A DNA stretch of 64,000 nucleotides, from the NCBI RefSeq assembly GCF_023734115.1, contig NZ_AP025737.1:1364001-1428000 (forward strand), given 5' to 3'. The DNA is from Herbiconiux sp. L3-i23 (GTDB lineage Bacteria > Actinomycetota > Actinomycetes > Actinomycetales > Microbacteriaceae). The notes under the pieces are model-generated. The model was not told the DNA's origin, searched no databases, and worked only from the letters and a program-made list of their open reading frames with translations. Shown here piece after piece: positions 8,735 to 16,252 of the stretch. Both the position numbers and the translations under genes were made by a program. The first letter of the stretch is position 1, and each line of letters opens with the position of its first letter.

Positions 8735-8774
8735 ATCGAGGGTGCGCCGCCGCACGCCGCGGCGCGCCCTCGAT
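8735..8774. terminator. Hairpin terminator candidate after SDR 1
   Basis: ATCGAGGGTGCGCCGC (8735-8750) pairs with GCGGCGCGCCCTCGAT (8759-8774) across an 8-nt loop, with one mismatch, starting 4 nt after the SDR 1 stop codon. No U-tract follows, so it may act as a Rho-assisted terminator or an mRNA stabiliser. Confidence 0.6.
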
Positions 8775-8878
8775 CAGTAGGCGCCCTAGCGGGCGCATCT
8801 GACGGAAGACGGCCCCGGCCACGCCTTCCGTCCCTTCTCGGCCGGGACGATGAAGATCCAGCTAAGGAAATGAACACA

Positions 8879-9697
8879 ATGGGCAACACACTCGAAGGCA
8901 GAGTCGCCTTCATCACCGGTGCGGCGCGCGGTCAGGGCCGCAGCCACGCCATCCGGCTCGCGCAAGAGGGAGCCGACATCATCGCGATCGACATCAATGC
9001 GCAGATCGAGAGCGTCAAGTACCCGATGTCGACACCGGAGGACATGGAGGAGACGGTCCGGCAGGTCGAAGCGCTCGACCGGCGGATCGTCGCCCGCACC
9101 GCCGATGTGCGCGACCGGGCCGCACTGCAGGCGGTGTTCGACGAGGGCACCGCGGAGCTGGGTCCAGTCGACATCGTGCTCGGCAACGCCGGCATCGCGC
9201 CCATGTCGATGTCTCCCACCGAGCAAGAGTGGTTCGACGTCCTCGACGTCAATCTCACCGGCGTCTACAACACCGTCGAGGTCGCCAAGCCGTCGATGAT
9301 CGAGGGAGGCCGGGGCGGGGCGATCGTGCTCACCAGCTCCACCGCCGGCATCGCGGGCATCGGCGGGAACTCGCCCGGCGGACTCGGCTACACGGCCGCC
9401 AAGCACGGGGTCGTCGGCTTGATGCGCGCCTATGCCAATCAGCTGGCCGAGTACAGCATCCGCGTCAACACGATCCACCCGACCGGGGTGAACACGCCGA
9501 TGGTCATGAACGACGTCATCCAGGAGTTCCTGCAGAGCGACCCGTCCATGTCTCAGGCGATCCAGAACGCACTTCCCGTTCCGATGATCGAGGCGGTCGA
9601 CCTATCGAACGCGATCCTCTTCCTCGTCTCGGACGCCGCCCGTTACATCACGGGCGTCACCCTGCCGGTCGACGCCGGCTTCCTCAACAAGAAGTGA
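8879..9697 (+). CDS. Mycofactocin-coupled SDR family oxidoreductase 2
   Basis: A 272-aa paralogue of SDR 1 with the same subfamily marks: FITGAARGQGRSHAIRLAQ, MEETVRQVEALDRRIVA, GNAGI, LTSSTAG and YTAAKHG (YxxxK). The region before the catalytic Tyr is longer (GGNSPGGLG) than in the other copies, which may change the substrate pocket. The ATG at 8879 (AAGGAA 7 nt upstream) is preferred to the ATG at 8870, which would lie almost on top of the ribosome site. It is followed after 23 nt by SDR 3 and probably begins the operon SDR2-SDR3-SDR4-moxR-vwa. Confidence 0.9.
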   Translation: MGNTLEGRVAFITGAARGQGRSHAIRLAQEGADIIAIDINAQIESVKYPMSTPEDMEETVRQVEALDRRIVARTADVRDRAALQAVFDEGTAELGPVDIVLGNAGIAPMSMSPTEQEWFDVLDVNLTGVYNTVEVAKPSMIEGGRGGAIVLTSSTAGIAGIGGNSPGGLGYTAAKHGVVGLMRAYANQLAEYSIRVNTIHPTGVNTPMVMNDVIQEFLQSDPSMSQAIQNALPVPMIEAVDLSNAILFLVSDAARYITGVTLPVDAGFLNKK

Positions 9698-9720
9698 CGG
9701 AGAGGCAAGGAGAAGGACTG

Positions 9721-10560
9721 ATGGCAGGACGAGTCGAAGGCAAAGTCGCCTTCATCACCGGCGCGGCACGCGGACAGGGACGCAGCCACGCGTTGCGACT
9801 CGCGCAGGAGGGCGCCGACATCATCGCGATCGACGCCTGCGAGAAGCAGCCGAACACGCCCTACGACGGGGCGACCGAGGAGGACCTGCAGGAGACGGTG
9901 CGGCAGGTCGAGGCGCTCGACCGTCGCATCGTGGCGACGAAAGCCGACGTGCGGGACTTCGCGCAGCTGAAGGGCGCCGTCGACGACGGGGTCGCCGAAC
10001 TCGGCCGGCTCGACATCGTGTCGGCGAACGCGGGGATCAGCGGCATGCCGCACCTCTCGGAGGAGATCGAGGACTCCGAGTGGGTCGACATGCCGGAGGT
10101 CAACCTCAACGGAGTGTGGCGCACCTGCAAAGCGGCGATCCCTCACCTGAAGGCGAATGGGAAGAAGGGCGGGTCGATCATCCTCACCAGCTCGGACGCC
10201 GGCCTGTTCGCCTACCAGAACATTTCGCACTACGTGGCCGCAAAGCACGGCGTCGTCGGGCTCATGCGTACCTTGGCGCTCGAGCTCGGGCCGCACTTCA
10301 TCCGCGTGAACAGCATCCACCCGACGACGGTCGACACTCCCATGGTGCAGAACGACGACATCTACAGGCTGTTCCGGCCCGACCTCGACTCGCCGACGAA
10401 GCAGGACTTCGCCGACGCGGCCACGCAGATGAACTCCCTCCCGATCCCGTGGGTCGAGGCAGTGGACATCAGCAACGCCCTGTTGTTCCTCGCCTCCGAC
10501 GAGTCGCGCTACATCACCGGGGTGCCCCTCCCGGTCGATGCGGGCGCGGCGGTGAAGTAG
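9721..10560 (+). CDS. Mycofactocin-coupled SDR family oxidoreductase 3
   Basis: A 279-aa member of the same subfamily. Its start MAGRVEGKVAFITGAARG is shared almost exactly with SDR 4, showing recent tandem duplication. It has LQETVRQVEALDRRIVA, ANAGI, LTSSDAG and YVAAKHG. It carries the longer C-terminal loop IYRLFRPDLDSPTKQDF that copies 4 and 5 also have and copies 1 and 2 lack, so the five genes fall into two groups. The ribosome site AAGGAGAAGG lies just before the ATG. The next gene starts 7 nt after the stop. Confidence 0.9.
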   Translation: MAGRVEGKVAFITGAARGQGRSHALRLAQEGADIIAIDACEKQPNTPYDGATEEDLQETVRQVEALDRRIVATKADVRDFAQLKGAVDDGVAELGRLDIVSANAGISGMPHLSEEIEDSEWVDMPEVNLNGVWRTCKAAIPHLKANGKKGGSIILTSSDAGLFAYQNISHYVAAKHGVVGLMRTLALELGPHFIRVNSIHPTTVDTPMVQNDDIYRLFRPDLDSPTKQDFADAATQMNSLPIPWVEAVDISNALLFLASDESRYITGVPLPVDAGAAVK

Positions 10561-10567
10561 GCGCACG

Positions 10568-11410
10568 ATGGCAGGACGCGTCGAAGGCAAGGTGGCCTTC
10601 ATCACGGGCGCAGCCCGAGGCCAGGGTCGCAGCCACGCGCTGCGACTCGCCCAGGAGGGAGCCGACATCATCGCGGTCGACGTCGCGGAGCCGCTGCCCG
10701 GGATGGACCGGTATTACGCCGGCGCGACTCAGGCCGACCTCGACGAGACGGTGCGGCAGGTCGAAGCGCTCGATCGGCGCATCATCGCGCGCAAGGCCGA
10801 CGTCCGCGACTACGGGGCTCTGAAGGGCGCCCTCGACGAAGGGGTCGCCGAGCTCGGCCACGTCGACATCGTGAGCGCGAACGCGGGCATCTTCGCGTTC
10901 GGTGACAAGACGCAGGACGTCACCGACGAGGAGTGGGACCTCGTCAACGACATCAACGCGAAGGGCGTCTGGCACACGGCGAAGGCGGTGATCCCGCACC
11001 TCATCGAGCAGGGCACGGGCGGATCGATCATCCTGACCAGCTCGACCGCGGGCATCAAGGGCACCCCGAACGTGGCGGCGTACACGGCGAGCAAACACGC
11101 GGTGGTGGGCATCATGCGCACCCTCGCGCTCGAGCTCGCCCCGCACCGAATCCGGGTGAACACGGTGCACCCCACCGGGGTCGCGACGGACATGATCCTC
11201 AATGAGGCGACCTTCCGCCTCTTCATGCCCGACGTCGAGCATCCGACCAAGGAGCAGGCGGCACCGATCTTCGAAGGCACGAACGCGCTGCCCATTCCGT
11301 GGGTGGAGGCGGTCGACATCTCGAACGCGGTGCTGTTCCTCGCCAGCGACGAGGCACGGTACGTGACCGGGACCGAGCTCAAGGTCGACGCGGGATACAC
11401 GATCAAGTGA
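10568..11410 (+). CDS. Mycofactocin-coupled SDR family oxidoreductase 4
   Basis: A 280-aa paralogue. Rossmann motif FITGAARGQGRSHALRLAQ, insert LDETVRQVEALDRRIIA, ANAGI, LTSSTAG and YTASKHA (YxxxK) are all present, and the long C-terminal loop is TFRLFMPDVEHPTKEQA. It is the member directly upstream of the MoxR ATPase gene, and the spacing (23 nt to the chosen ATG) indicates co-transcription. Confidence 0.9.
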   Translation: MAGRVEGKVAFITGAARGQGRSHALRLAQEGADIIAVDVAEPLPGMDRYYAGATQADLDETVRQVEALDRRIIARKADVRDYGALKGALDEGVAELGHVDIVSANAGIFAFGDKTQDVTDEEWDLVNDINAKGVWHTAKAVIPHLIEQGTGGSIILTSSTAGIKGTPNVAAYTASKHAVVGIMRTLALELAPHRIRVNTVHPTGVATDMILNEATFRLFMPDVEHPTKEQAAPIFEGTNALPIPWVEAVDISNAVLFLASDEARYVTGTELKVDAGYTIK

Positions 11411-11433
11411 CAGCGGAAGTAGGAGAGGTGTCG

Positions 11434-12363
11434 ATGGAACGCACGACGCAGACCGGGGGAGGGCGCCTCACCGAAAGCCGTGCTCGTATCGCCGAACGCA
11501 TCGTCGGCCGTGAGCGTGAGTTGGAGCTCACGCTCGCGGCCGTCGCCGCGGGGCGCGACATGCTGCTCGAGGGGCCGCCCGGTACCAGCAAGACGACCAT
11601 GCTGAAGGCGATCACCGAGGAGTGGGGCATCCCGCTGTTCTTCGTCGAGGGCAATGCCGACCTGACACCCGCGAAGATCGTGGGTCATCACAATCCTTCG
11701 CGCGTGTTGAAGGAGGATTACAGCGCCGACAACTTTGTCGCGGGCCCTCTCGTCGAGGCGATGCAGCACGGCGGGTTCCTCTACATCGAGGAGTTCAACC
11801 GTGCCCCCGAGGACACCCTCAACACTCTGCTCACGGCGATGGCCGATCGTCGAATCTCGATTCCCCGAGTGGGAACGGTGGCGGCGAAACCGACCTTCCG
11901 GGTGATCGCGTCGATGAATCCGTACGACAACGTGGGCACCACGCGGCTGTCGACCAGTGTGCACGACCGCCTCAACCGGCTCGCCGTCGACTACCAGGAC
12001 GAGGAGGCGGAGCGGGGCATCGTCGCTCTGCGAACCGGGGTGACCGGTCCGCTCGGCGAGCGTCAGATCGCCGACTCCGTCGCGGTGACCCGTGCCACTC
12101 GCACGCATCCGGATGTGCGCCAGGGCAGCAGCGTGCGTGGAGCGATCGACTGCGTTCTCGTGGCATCGCAACTCGCTGTGCTGCGCGGAGTCGAGCGCGC
12201 GGACGACGAGCGGTACGCCGAGCTGATGTACGACGCGATGATCGTCTCGCTCTCGGGGCGCATCCACCTCGACGAGGCGATCGGCACGACGCCGGAGCGG
12301 GTGCTGCGTGAGATCTGGGAAGACCGGTTCATTCTCGAACCGGCGACCGCGGCGCCGGGTTGA
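11434..12363 (+). CDS. MoxR-family AAA+ ATPase
   Basis: A 309-aa MoxR-type ATPase. Walker A is EGPPGTSKTTM (residues about 46-56, with Ser before Lys instead of the more usual Gly), Walker B is FLYIEEFNRAP (about 112), the sensor is VIASMNPYDNVGTTRLS and the lid follows. MoxR ATPases act as chaperones that insert metals or cofactors into an enzyme, together with a VWA protein, which is encoded next. The pairing here, inside an SDR array, suggests activation of an oxidoreductase of the same pathway. The start is the ATG at 11434 behind GGAGAGG. In-frame GTG codons at 11428 and 11407 are alternatives. Confidence 0.88.
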   Translation: MERTTQTGGGRLTESRARIAERIVGRERELELTLAAVAAGRDMLLEGPPGTSKTTMLKAITEEWGIPLFFVEGNADLTPAKIVGHHNPSRVLKEDYSADNFVAGPLVEAMQHGGFLYIEEFNRAPEDTLNTLLTAMADRRISIPRVGTVAAKPTFRVIASMNPYDNVGTTRLSTSVHDRLNRLAVDYQDEEAERGIVALRTGVTGPLGERQIADSVAVTRATRTHPDVRQGSSVRGAIDCVLVASQLAVLRGVERADDERYAELMYDAMIVSLSGRIHLDEAIGTTPERVLREIWEDRFILEPATAAPG

Positions 12364-12462
12364 AGAGCGGTCGAAGCTGAGACGCCGATTACCCGTCGGT
12401 CTGAGGCCGGTGCGCCGCCGCGGCGGCGTCCGAAGCCGAAGCAGCTCGACGAGGCGCCGACG

Positions 12463-13338
12463 GTGTTCGAGCCGTCGGCGGGTTCGGGAGGTTTCGTACT
12501 TCAGCCGCGGGCGCGGGAGCGCGCCGCTGGCGGGGAGACGCGTCCGGGCGGTGTCGTCGCGGGGTTCACCGACGAGAAGGGTGAACTGGTGGGCATCGAC
12601 GAGTTCGCCGAGGTCGACCAGCTCGTGCGGCAGCGGGCGCGACAGATCGCATCGCGGCTGGCCCTGCGCAAGCCCCGCAACGACGCGTCCGCCCGTCGCG
12701 GCGTCGGGGACCTGATGAGCATGCCGTACCGGGGCGGCTCCGACGACATCGACCTCGACCGCACCATCGAGCTGCTGGCAGAGCGCCCGATGCCCGAGGA
12801 CGAGGACATCATCGTCCGAGACCGGATGCGCACGGGACGTTCAGTCGTGCTCGCCGTCGACGTGAGCGGATCGATGAAGGGCGAACGGGTGAGGACGGCG
12901 GCGGCGACCGTCGGTGCGCTGGCGGCCGAGCTGCAACGCGACGACCTCGGCGTGCTCGCGTTCTGGTCGGATGCGGCGATCCTGCTTCCGCTCGGCGCAG
13001 ACGTGCGACCTCTCGAGGTGCTCGACGACCTGCTCCGCATCCCGGCGCGGGGTCTGACCAATGTGAGCTTCCCGCTGGAGATCGCGGCGACGCAGCTCGC
13101 CGGGGCTCCGGCGCGCGACTCGCGGGTCGTGCTCCTCTCGGACTGCGTGCACAACGCAGGCCCCGACCCTCGCGTCGCCGCCGCACGGCTCCCAAGACTC
13201 GACGTGCTGCTCGACACCAGCGGCGAGAAAGACGTCGAACTCGGCCGCGACCTCGCTCGCGTCGGGCGGGGTCGGTTCCGCGCGATCCGCTCTTTCCACG
13301 ACGTCGCCCCGGCGCTCAGCGCTCTGTTCTCCGAGTGA
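12463..13338 (+). CDS. VWA domain protein, MoxR partner
   Basis: A 291-aa protein. Residues 1-120 are charged and disordered-looking. A von Willebrand factor A domain follows, with the metal-site motif AVDVSGSMKGERVR near residue 131-144, then LAFWSDAAILLP, PARGLTNVSFPLE (Thr of the MIDAS) and VVLLSDCVHNAG (Asp). All MIDAS residues are present. VWA proteins next to MoxR bind the target enzyme and stimulate the ATPase. It is in the same frame as moxR, with 99 nt between stop and the GTG start. The ribosome site (GACGAGG) is weak, so the true start could be a non-standard codon further upstream. Confidence 0.82.
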   Translation: MFEPSAGSGGFVLQPRARERAAGGETRPGGVVAGFTDEKGELVGIDEFAEVDQLVRQRARQIASRLALRKPRNDASARRGVGDLMSMPYRGGSDDIDLDRTIELLAERPMPEDEDIIVRDRMRTGRSVVLAVDVSGSMKGERVRTAAATVGALAAELQRDDLGVLAFWSDAAILLPLGADVRPLEVLDDLLRIPARGLTNVSFPLEIAATQLAGAPARDSRVVLLSDCVHNAGPDPRVAAARLPRLDVLLDTSGEKDVELGRDLARVGRGRFRAIRSFHDVAPALSALFSE

Positions 13339-13523
13339 TGAGTGCCGCGGGGTGGAACCGAGGTCGCACGCGTGCTCGACATCGTGAGGGCAGCCATCCC
13401 TTCGAGCGAGGGAGAACTCAGGAAGGGCGTCGGTGGCAGCCGCTGCTGTAGCGCTACGCAGATCTCCTGCGAGATGCAGGGAGAATGCCCGCCACGAAGC
13501 GGGAACGAGAGAAGGAAGAAGCA

Positions 13524-14351
13524 ATGGGCAAGCTAGATGGCAAGGTCGCGTTCATCACCGGCGCGGCCCGAGGACAGGGTCGAAGCCACGCGGTGCGTTT
13601 GGCGCAAGAGGGTGCCGACATCATCGCGATCGATATCGCGGGCCCGGTCGAGACGGTGCCATACCCGGGAGCGACTCCGGACGACCTGGCTGAGACGGTG
13701 CGGCAGGTCGAAGCGCTCGACCGCCGCATCGTCGCGACGAAGGCCGACGTGCGCGATGCCGCCGCGCTCAAGGCCGCCGTCGATGACGGGGTCGCGCAGC
13801 TGGGCCGGCTCGACATTGTGCTTGCGAACGCGGGCATCTCCACGCCGGCATCCACGCTCGAGATGGACGAGGAGGTCTGGCAGACGATGATCGATGTCAA
13901 CCTCACCGGAGTGTGGAAGACACTCAAGGCCTCGGTTCCGCACATCATCGCCGGTGGTCGCGGCGGGGCAGTCGTGATCACGAGCTCCCTCGCGGCGATC
14001 TACGCGAACCCGAACACCGCGCACTACTCCGCGGCGAAGGCTGGGCTGGTCATGCTCTCGAAGGTGCTCGCCAAAGAGCTCGGACCGCAGTCGATTCGCG
14101 TGAACACGGTGCACCCGACGACGGTTGCCACCGACATGATCCTCAACGACGCGACCTACCGGCTGTTCCGACCCGACCTCGAGCAGCCGACTCGCGCGGA
14201 CTTCGAGCAGGCTGCGCTCACCCTCAACAAGCTGCCCATCCCGGCGATCGAGTCTGAGGACATCTCGAACGCGATCCTCTATCTCGTCTCCGACGACGGG
14301 CGATACGTGACCGGGACGACCCACATCGTCGATGCCGGCGGTCAGTTGTGA
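13524..14351 (+). CDS. Mycofactocin-coupled SDR family oxidoreductase 5
   Basis: A 275-aa fifth paralogue: FITGAARGQGRSHAVRLAQ, LAETVRQVEALDRRIVA, ANAGI, ITSSLAA and YSAAKAG (YxxxK). The long C-terminal loop TYRLFRPDLEQPTRADF groups it with copies 3 and 4. The ATG at 13524 has AAGGAAG in front and is preferred over the open upstream frame. It is separated from the VWA gene by 185 nt and may have its own promoter. A strong hairpin follows it. Confidence 0.9.
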   Translation: MGKLDGKVAFITGAARGQGRSHAVRLAQEGADIIAIDIAGPVETVPYPGATPDDLAETVRQVEALDRRIVATKADVRDAAALKAAVDDGVAQLGRLDIVLANAGISTPASTLEMDEEVWQTMIDVNLTGVWKTLKASVPHIIAGGRGGAVVITSSLAAIYANPNTAHYSAAKAGLVMLSKVLAKELGPQSIRVNTVHPTTVATDMILNDATYRLFRPDLEQPTRADFEQAALTLNKLPIPAIESEDISNAILYLVSDDGRYVTGTTHIVDAGGQL

Positions 14352-14372
14352 TTCTTCGCTAACGACCTCGAA

Positions 14373-14410
14373 TGCCGGGCGGGACCTCGTGCTCGAGGGC
14401 CCGCCCGGCA
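14373..14410. terminator. Perfect hairpin after SDR 5, terminator candidate
   Basis: TGCCGGGCGGG (14373-14383) and CCCGCCCGGCA (14400-14410) are perfectly complementary, and CTCG/CGAG inside the loop extends the pairing. The hairpin lies 22 nt after the SDR 5 stop codon. No U-tract is present. Confidence 0.6.
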
Positions 14411-14476
14411 CGAGGGAGTCGAGGTGGGAGAAGTTATTGTGCTGAACATGCCTCTCGTCGACGACAGCGCGACCGA

Positions 14477-15493
14477 ATGACCGCGGACACTGCGCTCGGC
14501 GGCACATCGCGTCGCCCATCGGTGGTGGTCGCGGTGGACGGCGGCGGTGAGAAGACGGATGCTGTCGTGCTCACCATCGAAGGCGAGTTGAGGGCGCGCG
14601 TCACAGGGCCTGGGTCCAGCCCGCGCGTAGCGGGAGTCGAGAAGGCCGCCGCGACGCTCGAGGACATCGTGGGCACCGTGCTCGCCGAAGCCGGTGAAAC
14701 GACACCGGACGGTGTTCATGCGTTCGTGTCGGGTTTGAATCTGCCGGACGACACCGTTGCTCTTCGCGCCGCGCTCGGTCGTGCGCCGTGGACGCATCGA
14801 GCGGTTCTCACGCTCGACAACGACATGCCCGCGTTGCTGCGAGCGGGCACCGACGCCGCAGACGCGGTCGCCGTCGTGTGTGGAACGGGAATCAACGCGC
14901 TGGGCGTTCGCGCGGACGGCGCCACCGCGACCTTCGCCGCGCTCGGCACGATAAGCGGTGACTGGGGCGGCGGCTGGGAGCTGGGTCAACAGGCCCTCTG
15001 GCACGCTGCCCGATCCCGGGACGGGCGGGGCCCGGCCACGCTCCTCGCCGACGCCATCCCCGCTGCCTTCGGGATGTCGACTCTGGACGACGTCATCGCC
15101 GCGCTGGACGGAGGCCGGCTGCCTCATGCAGAACTGCGCCGCCTCGCTCCGGTCCTTCTGACCGCGGCCACCTCGGGCGACGAGGTAGCCGGCGCCCTCG
15201 TCGACCGTCAGGCCGACGAGATCATCACGTTGGCGTGCGCTGCACTGAACCGGCTGCAGCTCAGCAACGCTGCGGTCCCGGTGGTGTTCGGCGGCGGCGT
15301 CATCGCTTCCGGCAATCCGCGCCTGAGCCGCGGCATCCGAGACGGACTGGCTGAACGCGCCCCCCATGCGCACCCGGTCCTGCTGAAGACCGCCCCCATC
15401 GTGGGTGCCGGGGTACTGGCCGTCGCGGCAGCCGGCGGCGACGATCACGCTCGTGCACGAGCACGCGCAGCCCTCACCGCCGGCCAGCACTGA
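14477..15493 (+). CDS. BadF/BadG-type ATPase, N-acetylglucosamine-kinase-like sugar kinase
   Basis: A 338-aa ASKHA-fold kinase. VAVDGGGEKTDAVVL (phosphate-1, about 15-29), LTLDNDMPALLRAG, VVCGTGINALG (phosphate-2), GTISGDWGGGWELGQQAL and FGGGVIASGNPRL (adenosine site) are in the family order. Relatives phosphorylate N-acetylglucosamine or related sugars. Mycofactocin carries a glucose chain, so a role in handling released sugar is possible but unproven. The ATG at 14477 overlaps the stop (ATGA) of a 13-codon frame (14439-14480) that has its own GGTGGGAG site, so translation may be coupled to that leader. It is convergent with livF. Confidence 0.8.
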   Translation: MTADTALGGTSRRPSVVVAVDGGGEKTDAVVLTIEGELRARVTGPGSSPRVAGVEKAAATLEDIVGTVLAEAGETTPDGVHAFVSGLNLPDDTVALRAALGRAPWTHRAVLTLDNDMPALLRAGTDAADAVAVVCGTGINALGVRADGATATFAALGTISGDWGGGWELGQQALWHAARSRDGRGPATLLADAIPAAFGMSTLDDVIAALDGGRLPHAELRRLAPVLLTAATSGDEVAGALVDRQADEIITLACAALNRLQLSNAAVPVVFGGGVIASGNPRLSRGIRDGLAERAPHAHPVLLKTAPIVGAGVLAVAAAGGDDHARARARAALTAGQH

Positions 15494-15541
15494 CGACGGC
15501 GTTGATCGTCACCCGAAGCACCCCACCGACCACGAACCGTC

Positions 15542-16252
15542 TCAACTGAAGTCATCGGGGTCTGCCAGGTAGGGGGCCGCGAGCGCGGCTCTGTCGCTCA
15601 GAAGGTCGACGCACGGGGCGGATCGGACGATGCGACCGCCCTGCATGATGTGGGCCGTGGTCCCGATCGCGAGGGCTTGCTCCGCGAACTGTTCCACGAG
15701 CAGAACTCCGACGCCCGTGGAGGCGAGATCGGCGAGGGTCTGCATGAGGCTGTTCACGACCATCGGCGCCAGGCCGAGGGAGAGCTCGTCGACGAGGAGG
15801 AGGCGTGGCCGCGTGGCCAGAGCGCGGGCGATGACGAGCATCTGCTGCTCACCGCCCGAGAGGAGCCCTGCGCGCGTGGTGCGCTTCTCGGCGAGGCGGG
15901 GGAAGAGCTCGAACGCACGTCGGAGTGCGGACGGTGAGCGGTCCACCACGGCGATGTTCTGTGTCACCGTGAGGTGTCCGAACACGCTGCGACCCTGTTC
16001 GATGTACGCGAGCCCATGCCTGGCGCGCCGGTGCATCGTCATGGTGTCGATGCGGCGTCCCTGCAGCGTCACGGCTCCGTCCGCGGGCGGAATCACGCCG
16101 GCGATCCCGTCGAGCAGGGTGGTCTTCCCTGCTCCGTTGGCGCCGAGCAGCACGGTGATCTCGCCCTCGGGCACGACGAGGGAGATGTTGCGGCAGATGG
16201 TCAGTCCGCCGCGCCTCAGGGTGAGAGCCGAGACGTGCAGCCCGCCGGTCAT
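15542..16252 (-). CDS. livF: Branched-chain-type ABC transporter ATPase LivF
   Basis: A 236-aa ABC ATPase: Walker A LLGANGAGKTTLLDG (about 33-47), signature LLSGGEQQMLVIARAL (about 130) and Walker B LLLVDELSLGLAP. ELSLGLAP in place of EPSLGLAP is usual for LivF. It is the last gene of the leftward operon and starts within the end of the fused livM/livG gene (ATGA overlap). Together with LivG, LivM, LivH and the binding protein it makes a complete importer of the hydrophobic-amino-acid/amide class. Confidence 0.92.
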   Translation of the reverse strand: MTGGLHVSALTLRRGGLTICRNISLVVPEGEITVLLGANGAGKTTLLDGIAGVIPPADGAVTLQGRRIDTMTMHRRARHGLAYIEQGRSVFGHLTVTQNIAVVDRSPSALRRAFELFPRLAEKRTTRAGLLSGGEQQMLVIARALATRPRLLLVDELSLGLAPMVVNSLMQTLADLASTGVGVLLVEQFAEQALAIGTTAHIMQGGRIVRSAPCVDLLSDRAALAAPYLADPDDFS

